This document shows, one piece after another, positions 54,731-64,000 of a DNA stretch of 64,000 nt; the first letter of the stretch is position 1, and every line of letters starts with the position of its first letter. This DNA comes from Galdieria sulphuraria (Eukaryota; Rhodophyta; Bangiophyceae; Galdieriales; Galdieriaceae). A model generated the notes under the pieces. The model ran no database searches, had not been told where the DNA came from, and saw only the letters and a list, made by a program, of their open reading frames with translations. The translations under genes were made by a program, and so were the position numbers. The DNA lies in assembly GCF_000341285.1 (NCBI RefSeq), contig NW_005178450.1:50828-114827 (forward strand), given 5' to 3'.

Positions 54731-57700
54731 TTAGGAGTGCATTAACGGAGTGGTTTCTTCCAAATGAGTAACTCTTCTTCCAGAAAGACTCCTATGAATG
54801 AAAGTCCACAATAATAAGGATAATATCATCACAACTCCTATTAACCAAGGAAGTGTTGAAACCCTCAAAGAATTTGTAATACTACTATACTGTCGATCAC
54901 TAGTATTCATCAAGGGTACTTTTACCGATAAAGGATTGGAAGAGTCATCACCCAATAGTTTAGTTTCCGTATCCATTGCTGCGACCATATAATATATAGT
55001 TCGTTCGTTTCCTAACCCATTATTGTTATTATTATTATCATTAGGATTGGCATCTTTTCTTATCCAACGTTGAATAGGACGTATGAAAGTTTGTCTGATG
55101 GTAATGTCTTGTTTCCATTCTATGCCTGAATTGCTAATCATATCATTCTTAATATTATTATTATTATTATTATCTAAAGATTCAAGTCGAATTCTGGCAT
55201 GACTAGGAATCCATTTCCTTGGAAACAAAATTCCAGGATATCCTTGACTTGGATCGGAAGGCCAAGGATGGGACTGATTCAGGGAATTGGATTCTTCAGA
55301 AAAAGGAGCCTCATTTGAAGTATCTCCAACAGTTCCTGGAACTAAGAGTCGTGGCTTTGTCTCTTCTCCAGCCAAGAAGGAATCCACAATGTCATTCCAT
55401 TGCGTATCCCAAGTTTCTCCTACAACTTCATATCCTCGACTGGGTAATAAACTTCTACTAACAAGATACGTCACTTTCCTTTCTGTTCCATCTGCATAAG
55501 GTGCAACAGGATCCCATTGTAAGATTACGGTAATATTTGGTTTATGAACATTTCGATCAACCCTAGCTTGCAATCCTATCAGAGCTGGAGGTCGTCTTTC
55601 TAGAGCTTTTCTCCAGGCATTCTTATCTTCAGGAACTAAAATGCAAGTCTCCCAAGGCTCCAAGTTGAACCTTATGTAACCATCTTTAGGATTCGATACG
55701 ACACGTTCCTTTACTTGACCCATGAAATCATACAAACCTAATCCTTCTGGAAGGTTGATACTTCGAATGTTGATTCTTATTTGTTGTCTCTTTTTCCATC
55801 CTTCTCTTCCTCTATTGATGGCTACCAATGCAATATCTGTAGTTCGAGGATCACCACGAAGAACAACTAAAATTCCTCTAGAGTCATCCATAACCAAAGG
55901 TTGAATAGACCCTGTTCGAAGTGCTCGAATTTCTCTTCTTGCCTTTAATAACAATTTGACATGACTTTGGGTAATATTCTGTCCTTGTTCAGTTCTTAAA
56001 TGTTTTGCCCAAGGAGTTCCACTTGCATCCAACCAAGGAAAACTAAGACGACAATAAGGATCATCCTCCCATAACTGAGTAACTCCCAGATTCTGAGGAC
56101 CCACTAAACCAACTTCATCTCCATAATAAATCATAGGAACTCCAGCCAAAGTCATAAGTAAAGAAAATGCTCCTCTCAATCTAGCTAAAGCATCTGACCA
56201 GTCATAGTCCTCATGAAAGATACTTGGATCATTTTTTTGTGCCTGATGATCCAAAACAAAGACTGCTCGACTAGTGTCATGACTAGATAACATATTCAAC
56301 ATGGAATACCACGCCTCGGGAGCATACAAATCTGAAAGTTGTTCTATAGTATATATAAACTGAGAAGGACTCATAGGAGATACCGGATCATTCTGTCCCC
56401 ATATATGATCATTATCTAAATATTGACTATCTCTCCAAAAGGATAATACATAAGTCATCAGTTGATAGTTTGTAGTGGAATCCCATTCAAAGCCGTGATT
56501 GATATAGTCTCCCGTCCTTGAATGGTTCATTTTCTATTTCAAGTTCTCAATTTGATTACTTACCAATGCCAAGCTTCACCAACAATAAAGGCATCTGATT
56601 TGACTTGCTTTACAGCTGTTCGGAATCCTGACCAATACTCATGACTGATTTGCTGAGGAGAATCCAATCGAAACCCATCCGCAATTCGACACCAACGTTT
56701 AGCAATGGAATCATTGGCTCGAAAGAAAAAGTCTTGAACTTCTCTTCTATAAGTTACTAGAGCTGGGAGATTCTCATAAACACTCCACCATGACTCATAC
56801 CAAAGATGATCATAACAAGGACCATCTTTTGAAGGAATAAAGTGATACCAAGAATGATAAGGAGAGTCAGGAAAAGCACAAGCTCCCTTTGTGGGAGGAT
56901 AATAGCGACGAAATCGATCAAAATATTTAGAGTCACTACTAGAAGTTCCAAAAACGCCATCCAAAAGGATATGCATTCCTTTAGAATGAATGACTTGTGC
57001 CAGTTGTTCAAATAATGCATTGTCTCCCAATCTTTCTTCAACATCTTCCCAAGAAGAAGTATCATAACCATGACAACTAGGACTTTGAAAGATTGGCATC
57101 AAATAGATCACATCTATACCCAAGTCAGTCAAGTAATCTAATTTATCTAGAATACCTTGCAAGTCACCGCCATAATATTGATTTTCATAAGCATATTGGA
57201 AAGGTGAGTTGGGAATGGAAGGATCATAAGGCAATTCATTCCATTCTTGATGTTGAAATATTCGACGACCATAACAAAAAGTGGTTTGGTTGTTAGGATC
57301 GTTGGAAAGATTGCCGTTGCGGAATCGATCAGGGAATATATGATAGAAAGCTATGGCATCTTTGACCCAGTTAGGTGTTTGAAATTCAGGACTATAAACT
57401 GCCAAACTCCAACGAGACTCCCAAGGCCCAAAATCAGTTCTTGCAGTTCCTATTCCAAAAGGCTTATTCTGATATACATAAAAGAATTCTCCTCCTTTCC
57501 ATACACAACGAAAAGCATAAAAAAGTACACCTTCGATAGGTCCAGCAGATAGAGTTGTTTCCCACCAATCATACTTGGCGTTTCCATTAGTCAGATTCAT
57601 TGAGATCAGTTGTTCTTGTTGACGACCACCATTATAAAATATGACTTGTGCTCCAGTCAATTCTCCTGCTGCAGCACGAAGACGTACTACAAACTGTGAA

Positions 57701-58017
57701 CCTCTTGGAATGGGACCTGTTGGATCTCTATAAAGTGGATCACGACAATCATGTTTCACTGCCCCTGTTGCTGCACCTATTGGGAGTCCTGCTGTTCCAT
57801 TTCTATCGCTACTTGTTCGATGGAAATAGACGTTCCAAAACCAATAAATCAAACCCAATAAGAGTCCCCATCCTATGATGTGAACAAATACTCTGAAGTA
57901 TTTAGAAGATGGAACGTAGGAAGTATGCATATTATATCCAACGTTTTCACTATCCGACCAAAAAGACAAGCCACCGTTCTTCTTATCGCTATTGGGACTT
58001 TTCCCAAATGCTTTCAT
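54731..58017 (-). CDS. Membrane-anchored GH13 alpha-amylase-family enzyme with two membrane spans
   Basis: Two exons, 56564-58017 and 54731-56516, 47-nt intron; 1079 residues. Glycoside hydrolase family 13, nearest to neopullulanase/cyclomaltodextrinase-like members (GH13_20/21). Catalytic residues are present: nucleophile D in GFRLDSP, acid/base E in VGEAWHW, and D in SSHDTSRA; region I IDVIYLMPIFQ is also clear. A membrane span near residue 45-70 (GWGLLLGLIYWFW) follows a short cytosolic tail, and a second span near the C terminus (LPWLIGVVMILSLLLWTF) is followed by a 25-residue tail ending LMHS. The large loop between would face the outside or the ER/vacuole lumen. Two poly-Asn stretches (AAT repeats near 55020 and 55170) occur in the C-terminal part. 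Its start codon is 12 bp from that of the divergent NHLRC2-like gene. Confidence 0.87.
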
Positions 58018-58029
58018 ATCTCGTTTTGA

Positions 58030-60553
58030 ATGCAAAGACTTTTTGTCCACTTTATCACTTACTTTGTTGACAACTATCACAATTCTTTGAACAAATGTCG
58101 CAAGAGTCAACAGAATATACTTTCTAGATACTTGAGACTATTACGTTGCAATCCTGGATACTTGCCTTGCCTTCATCGTTTACCCAAGTCTCCTGCGCAT
58201 CAAACCCAACACAACTCATTGTTCCTGAATATGCAAGAAGATAGTAATGATAGAGAACAACTTGCAGAAGATCCAGTCTCTGGTTCAAGTATTCAAGAGA
58301 ACCATGGAGAACAGGTGTCTGATCCTTGGGCAGTATCAAGGAGAGAAGCAACCAGGGCATTTCTAGGATTGGTAAGAACAATGGTATTATGAGTTGTGTC
58401 TAAATGGATAATTAATGCGCAGTTTTTGGTAACTTCGTTGGGAATTGTCTTCCATCGCTCCAAACTGTTAAGACGGTTCTCCTTTGCAGCCTTCTTCGGA
58501 CATTTGAGAAATCGAATACCAACAGATAAGCAAAGTCTTTGGCGTTTTACTTTTCATGTACAAAAGGCATATCGTCTATTGAATATTTCAACTTTGCGTT
58601 GGATAAATGTTGAAGAACCTCCTCCCATTTTGGATAACAAGCTACTTGTTGTATTCTTATGGCGTTCAAGTGATATTTCCAATCCCGATTATGTTCGAGT
58701 TTTACAAAGAATATCTGTCTCCTATCCTCAAGTTGCTGTAGTTGCCATTCATACTCCCAAATTTGATTATGAGATTGATTCTCATTTTGTTCGTATTGCT
58801 TTGGAAGTAAGTTGATTGATATGAAATATTGATGCCATATTGGTATGTTTGAAGAAGGGTTTTGATATGAATTTTCCTTGTGCCTTGGATTCGGATTGGC
58901 AAGTTTGGAAGTCGATTGGTGCAAAGGATTGGCCTACTGTTCTTGTATTAGACCCAAACTATCATATTTTATTTGCTATTCCAAGTGAGTGTTGGAAGTT
59001 CATTCCTAATCTTATTTTGATATTTGAAACATAGAAAACAAATTCCATCTTTTGGAAGATTGTATTACTACAAGTCTCGACTATTTTTCAGAATATCCAT
59101 TTGTAAAGGGAGCTATTGCCAAGACTATAAAGTTCTCTTTGGATCCAATGGAGCGTGCTTCACCACTTTGTTCACCTGGAAAGATTGCCTTGGACTTGAA
59201 AAATGGTAATTATCTAAAACCCATCTATTGCATTTTTCAGATGACTTGTTTCATTTTTAGGTCGCCTCTTTATTTCTGATTCTGGTCATCACAGAATATT
59301 GATTGTCACTATGGAAGGCCAATTTTTGGATCAAATTGGCGGATTGAGGGTAGAGGATGACTTTATATTATCTGAAAAGGAAAGTATGGGATGGAAGGAT
59401 GGAAGTTTTGAAGAAACTAGATTTCGTAATCCTCAAGGAATGATATACAATGAAGAATATGATGAGTTGGTCATTGCAGATATGTGGAATGATGCCATAA
59501 GAATTGCTCATTTGAAACAACGACAAGTAAGAACTACAGTTCTTCATTCCAAAAGTATTGGAGTTTTGTCGTTTTCAGGTAAACAGAGTTGTGTTATTGG
59601 ATAGCTAACCATAATATGGACTCATAACAAATGATTCAGGGACATCGGAATGTACTTTTAGGTATCCTATGGATGTTACTATTTATGAGAATACTATTTT
59701 TGCAGTAGCAGCAGGTTCTAATGAGGTATGGTCAATAATGATTTGGGTATGAATATATTCATCGATTGGTTTATTAGATTTGGAGTTTGAATCCCTCAGG
59801 AGAGGTCAAGTTGGTCTGTGGAAATGGCAAGTATCCTTCTGGTCATATAGATACAGAAGGTGACTTGTCTCGAGTAAGAAATCTATTTGATTATATCATT
59901 TTTATAAATAATGGAATTTAGGCAAGACTTTGTGCTCCTAGTGGAATTACTGTTTCTCCTAATGGAACATTATATGTTGTCGATTCCGATTCAAGTATCA
60001 TAAGATGGCTTTCTATGACTAAGAATCAAGTGGGTACTTTAGTTGGTGGTGATGCTATCTTTACTGGCAATTTAAGTGCGTAAGTGAATAGATAAATCTC
60101 TTTTCCATTCGAATGACAATATATACTTGTTGAGTTTTGGAGATAGAAATGGTGTGTCTTCCTCTGTTCGTTTACAAAGGCCAATGGGAATTTGTTATAT
60201 GGATAAAGATCAGTTAATAGTAGCGGATACTTTTAATCATAAACTAAAGTGTATTCATACTATACAAAGAGACTGCAGATGGCTATGTGGTGATTCTCAG
60301 TTGGGATATGTAGATGGACCTAAGACGGTAAGGAACATATCATAGTTTTGTATACTTGTGATGATGACTGAATAAGTATTGATATTAGTATGCCAAGTTC
60401 CATTGTCCTTGTGATGTTGCTTGGGATCCTATTTCGCAACGTTTATATATTGTCGATAGAGAGAATCACGTGATTCGTTGGATGGATTGGAATAGTAATG
60501 GAATAGTTCATACTTTACAATTATTTGGATTTCCTACTTGGTGGTTTCATTAA
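58030..60553 (+). CDS. NHLRC2-like protein: membrane span, degenerate thioredoxin fold, NHL repeats
   Basis: About nine exons. After a basic N terminus (possible organelle targeting; a second in-frame ATG lies near 58228) there is one membrane span (FLGLFLVTSLGIVF). Then comes a thioredoxin-like domain (LLVVFLWRSSDISN, later DWPTVLVLDPNYHILFAIPS) and a beta-propeller of NHL repeats: RLFISDSGHHRILIV, FRNPQGMIYNEEYDELVIADM, APSGITVSPNGTLYVVDSDS, PMGICYMDKDQLIVADTFNHK and CDVAWDPISQRLYIVDRENH. The order matches human NHLRC2 and the lumenal half of plant SOQ1. Where those have a Cys pair in the thioredoxin active site, this protein reads WRSSDISN, so redox activity is unlikely. It ends at 60551-60553, 25 bp before the RPC9 start. 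Confidence 0.83.
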
Positions 60554-60578
60554 AAGTGGATATCAATCTATAGGAAAT

Positions 60579-61123
60579 ATGAAAATATTACAAGCAACGG
60601 AAGAGTTGGTCACTAATCTAGAAGTATTGGAATGGTCACAACGTTATATAGAAAACACAGAACAAACCAAAGAACACAAATTACCTAATAACTTGAAACA
60701 GTTGATGACACCGTTAACCCAATATTTGCAAGACACTCCAGCTGGTAAGTGAATACACTGAAGCACTATATATCTTTTTCTCACTATTATTATTATTATT
60801 TGTCTATACAGGAACGCAGTGCTCTTCTAGTCTACAGTCTTTGTTTACACAATTAGAAAAGTTTCAGTTGACAGTGGGTGAACTACAAATGATCGCCAAC
60901 CAAAGACCCAATAGTGTATTACAACTATTGTGTATTTTATTTGACTGTGAAAGAAGGTTTACTGAAGAAGAAATGGCAGTAAGTTGGGTTTCTACTTTCT
61001 CTCTCTTTCCTATTGGTGATCTTGTTATTTGCTTAGGGAATATTACAAATTATTGACACTACTTTAGAGCCAAGTCCTATCAAAGGAGAAGTGGATATGC
61101 AGTCTACTCCTAATAGCTTGTAA
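60579..61123 (+). CDS. RPC9: RNA polymerase III subunit RPC9 (CRCP/Rpc17)
   Basis: Three exons: 60579-60744, 60812-60978 and 61037-61123; 139 residues. RPC9 pairs with RPC8 in the stalk of RNA polymerase III (equivalent of Rpb4/Rpb7). The N terminus MKILQATEELVTNLEVLEW is like the family M-K-V-x-E-A-x-x-A-x-L-S-x-x-E-V. The HRDC-like C-terminal domain is clear: LEKFQLTVGELQMIANQRP followed by FTEEEMAGILQIIDT across the last splice. Introns are 67 and 58 nt. The gene starts only 25 bp after the NHLRC2-like stop on the same strand, so transcripts may overlap or initiation lies within the upstream gene. Confidence 0.82.
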
Positions 61124-61337
61124 GAGGAGTTGTTGAAGGTGGGAATAGGTATTTGACTCATAATAACTTGTTACGTTTTGTAAATTACTTGTTGCCATAC
61201 ATATTGTTTCGTTACCAAGACTCTGTTCAAAACATTCTCACTTCCTTTCTATTTCAGTAAGAAAACCATTACATTTATGGAAATTTGTATTGTATTTTGA
61301 GTGAACGACAGACATTCAATACCAATAATTGTTTGAT

Positions 61338-61849
61338 ATGTCACTTTTTGGGACTCTCTATAAAAGGTTGGCTCAAGTCAGTTTGAGAAATCAACTTTTA
61401 GGGAATAGCAGAAGGTGTTCTAGTGCTTCCAAAAGTGCAGTGGACAAGCATCAAGGTAACTTTCTCTTGTTACTTGTATTTACCCATCCCACTAATTGCT
61501 TTCCAAGATGCTTTGAAAAAGAAAGAAGAAGAAGAAGAAGTTCAATGAACCCGGAGGTTTACTTTTTGGAGAAGAGCCTCCGCCTCCTGGTCAAAAACGA
61601 CAATGGGAAGAATGGGAAGCTCCGTGGTATACTGTTTTAGTATTAGTTACTTTCTTTGGAGTTTACGGTTTATATCAAAGACCTCCAGATACTTCTTATG
61701 TAAGTATTCAACTATAATGTGTCGAATCTTCTTCAACTGCCCCATTTTCTTAGCATTTGGCTAGAGAAGAAGCAATCCGTCGTTTGCAACAAGAAAAAGA
61801 TACTTCTCCGTTGTTGTTGGAAAGTAACAATAAAAGTGCAGAAAACTAA
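61338..61849 (+). CDS. NDUFB11: Mitochondrial complex I subunit NDUFB11 / ESSS
   Basis: Spliced gene. The first exon starts at the ATG at 61338 (Arg/Ser-rich, a likely mitochondrial presequence); later exons encode GGLLFGEEPPPPGQKRQWEEWE, a membrane span (WYTVLVLVTFFGVYGLY) and, after a 54-nt intron (61700-61753), HLAREEAIRRLQQE. The order L-F-x-E-x-P-x-P-P-G...W-E-x-W-E then TM then L-A-x-x-E-A-x-x-R-L is characteristic of plant and fungal ESSS subunits. The join of exon 1 is not settled: a purine-only tract (61517-61539) makes several acceptors possible. Stop codon at 61847-61849, 2 bp from the convergent eIF2B-epsilon stop. Confidence 0.8.
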
Positions 61850-61851
61850 TT

Positions 61852-64000
61852 CTACTGGTTCATATCCTCCATTCTCGAAGAAATGGAATCTTCATTTTCT
61901 GAGCTGGTTTCTTCAGCTTCTAAAAGCCAATCCACAAAAGGCTTTAGTTGTTGTATGAGTACCGCTTGACCGTTTAACTTGTCTTCCTCGGAAACCCAGT
62001 CTATTATCCAGTCTTCCGATAAAACATCACAATCATACAATAACTGAACAAGAAAAGAAAAATATTTTCGATAGTTTGGCAATCGCTAAAGTAACAACTT
62101 TCAGAGTAGCTGTCTTGTCGATATAAAGAAATCTTACAAACCTCACAATATTCCTTCCAGTATTTCAGTAACCACATACCATCCGATGAATGCATACAAA
62201 ACTTGATTAAGACACCAGACCAATGACGAACAAATAATATCCATTGTTGAGTAACTTGTTGTTGAGTAAGGCCTTCTTGGACGTCGAGCTTATTTAACAA
62301 GAGAGGAAATATAACTCTCAAAATATGAGAAGAAGTAACATCCAATGCCAATTTCAATGCATTCAGTTCCAACACGGCAGTTTCTGGAGAATGTTGTTCT
62401 TCCAAAGCACGTTGGAACGTATCCTTTATCTCTTGACGCACAAGGTTTCTTTCCGTAGGAGGTGAAAAACTCGAAGAAGACTTGAAAGCTAAGGAATCAG
62501 GTGTCATACCCAATTCTGCGGCTTCTCTGTCCTCTTCAATGGCAATGTCTTCAGATTCGTTCCTTTCTATTTCTTCCAATTCGTCAATGGATGACTCGTC
62601 ATCTTCCTCTGCTTTATGAGTTTCTTCTTGCCATTGGATGCAATGATGCTTACTTTCATCTTGTATAGTTGTTTCCTTCTCATTTCTATCAAATAAGTTG
62701 GATTCCATATTGAAACTTCCCATTCTTTCCAACAAGACTCTCTCATCCATAGTTTCCTTTCGATAAGGATGTTCTCGAAGAATAATACGTGAATGGTGAG
62801 GAATATGTGATTTTGCTTTTACAACCACAAAGGAATCTACTATACAGCCTTCAGAAATCTCACAATCATCATTTAAAACCACATTATCTGCAATAAGTGA
62901 ACCCACAACGCGAACATTACTTTTCAAAATACTATGGGACCATATAATACTATCTTTAATATGACAGTTCGGACCAATCGTCACATTATCTCCAATGACA
63001 GAATGAACTATCACGGCATTCTCATCTATGCGAGTATTTTCACCCAAGACTGTACATCTTCCAATATACGAAGACCAAGCCAAGCTACAACTCGATGCAA
63101 TATATTTAGGACCACGTCGATACTCATATTTCGTCGTTTTGAAAGGAAACCGTTCAACTGTCCAAGGATAACTCCAGCGATGAATAAAGGCAAAACATAC
63201 ATAGAAATAACTTTCCATGTTCGTTATTCGACAAGCAAAATCTGCACTTCCACTCAAAATGTGGCCATAGATTTGATTGCCTAATAGTTCTCCTTCACCA
63301 CCGTCAATCTTTCCTCGGATAAAGTCGCGAATGTTATCATAGTCAAAGTTCTCTCTAAACTCTACAAGAACTTCAGGAGCACAAATATCGATACCACAAT
63401 CTTCTAAACTAGAAAATATCTCCACTCTAGAGGAATATTCGGTCAAAGTTGTAATACCAGGAATAACTATTTTGTCTTTCCTATCATAGGAATACTGAAT
63501 GATTTGTCCATTTTCCAACCTGGCAATATCACACGAGCTACTGATACTTCGAAGTCCAAAACAACTAGTTAATACCCAACTTTTGCTTCTTTCTCTTCTA
63601 GCTCGGTGTTCCTGACAAATAAGATCGGATAAACTTATTGAAAGCAAAAAGATTGCACTTACTTTAACAACATCCAAAAGATTAAAGGTGAAAAATGCTC
63701 CAGGAAATATTAGAATAAAGTCACTTTGTGGTCTCCAATCTCCTCGACTGTCAAGCTATCCAAAGTGTGAATTGGTTCAAACTCATAGAAAGATCCACAA
63801 CTTACTTCTCTTATGGCATCTCCTGCAACCAACCACTGACTATTGGTGAGAAAATGCAAATTCATATCAAAGTTCAAGGTTTTCACAAATTTCGCTAAAG
63901 TTTCCTTTATATGCTCGCGACAGATAATCACGCAATCCTTTACTTCTGCTTGTAAGAGAGCTTCCAGCTGATATTGGAGTAAGCTAACGTTTACAATAGG
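61852..64000 (-). CDS. EIF2B5: Translation initiation factor eIF2B subunit epsilon (5' end beyond window)
   Basis: Partial; runs off the right edge. Exons seen: 63806-64000, 63663-63755, about 62142-63611 and 61852-62043. eIF2B-epsilon is the catalytic guanine-exchange subunit for eIF2. The N-terminal nucleotidyltransferase-like domain begins in the last exon shown (PIVNVSLLQYQLEAL, then WLVAGDAIRE). Next are DFILIFPGAFF, LDVVKEHRARR, the CGIDICAPEVLVEFRENFDYD block and a left-handed beta-helix of hexapeptide repeats (YIGRCTVLGENTRIDENAVI and on). The C-terminal HEAT/W2 domain ends with AA-box acidic residues around WIIDWVSEEDK and LKPFVDWLLEAEE. One intron (63612-63662, 51 nt) is in frame and stop-free. 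The region 62480-62600 is very acidic. Confidence 0.93.

Noticed and set aside
54731-58017. Bacterial horizontal transfer of the GH13 gene
   Set aside because: It has a spliceosomal intron and host-like composition; transfer cannot be judged without a tree.
1-64000. tRNA or rRNA genes, CRISPR arrays, transposons, retroelements or other virus-like elements
   Set aside because: None recognised: no reverse transcriptase, integrase, transposase or capsid-like frame, no terminal repeats, no array of spaced repeats and no convincing tRNA fold.

Overview
This is nuclear DNA of a small-genome eukaryote, most likely a cyanidiophyte red alga of the Galdieria type. The grounds are: about 35 protein genes in 64 kb on both strands; many very short introns (mostly 44-70 nt, GT-AG with a few GC-AG); intergenic gaps often under 100 bp; moderate AT richness; a TIC62-like plastid protein together with cytosolic ribosomal protein L9, PEX1 and V-ATPase; and no transposons. 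The organism call is inference. The gene calls rest on reading motifs and splice junctions by eye.

Left part (1-13.3 kb): the 3' end of a HUWE1/UPL1-like protein with no HECT domain, a degenerate adenylate-forming enzyme, PEX1, a short DHHC palmitoyltransferase, cytosolic tyrosyl-tRNA synthetase, the PP2A activator PTPA and, on the other side of an unresolved 0.8 kb, the PP2A catalytic subunit, followed by a small membrane protein.

Iron-like module (13.5-20 kb): two tandem small paralogues of unknown function, then a bHLH factor resembling plant group IVc (ILR3/bHLH104/115). Tail to tail with it, 44 bp away, lies a BRUTUS-type hemerythrin/CHY/CTCHY/RING ubiquitin ligase. In plants such ligases bind exactly this bHLH class to control iron. 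CACGTG boxes lie upstream of both genes. This is the most interesting item in the window.

Middle (20-37 kb): nucleostemin GTPase, an RRM-FHA protein (SNIP1/Pml1 type with an extra RRM), a 91-aa membrane protein, a C-terminal-motor kinesin, ribonucleotide reductase small subunit, an IFRD-like protein, a secreted 599-aa Tyr/Cys/Gln repeat protein (candidate wall protein), RPL9, a phytanoyl-CoA dioxygenase, a CNDP2-type dipeptidase and V-ATPase subunit C.

Right part (37-64 kb): PLAA/Doa1, TIC62-like protein, an unknown coiled-coil protein, ESCRT-II SNF8, TRAP-alpha, ELP1, a RING-H2 protein, GUCD1, an adaptor mu subunit, a doubly membrane-anchored GH13 amylase, an NHLRC2-like protein, RNA polymerase III subunit RPC9, complex I subunit NDUFB11/ESSS and eIF2B-epsilon, which runs off the right edge. 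Several divergent pairs share extremely short promoters (start codons 12-82 bp apart), and one convergent pair has stop codons 2 bp apart.
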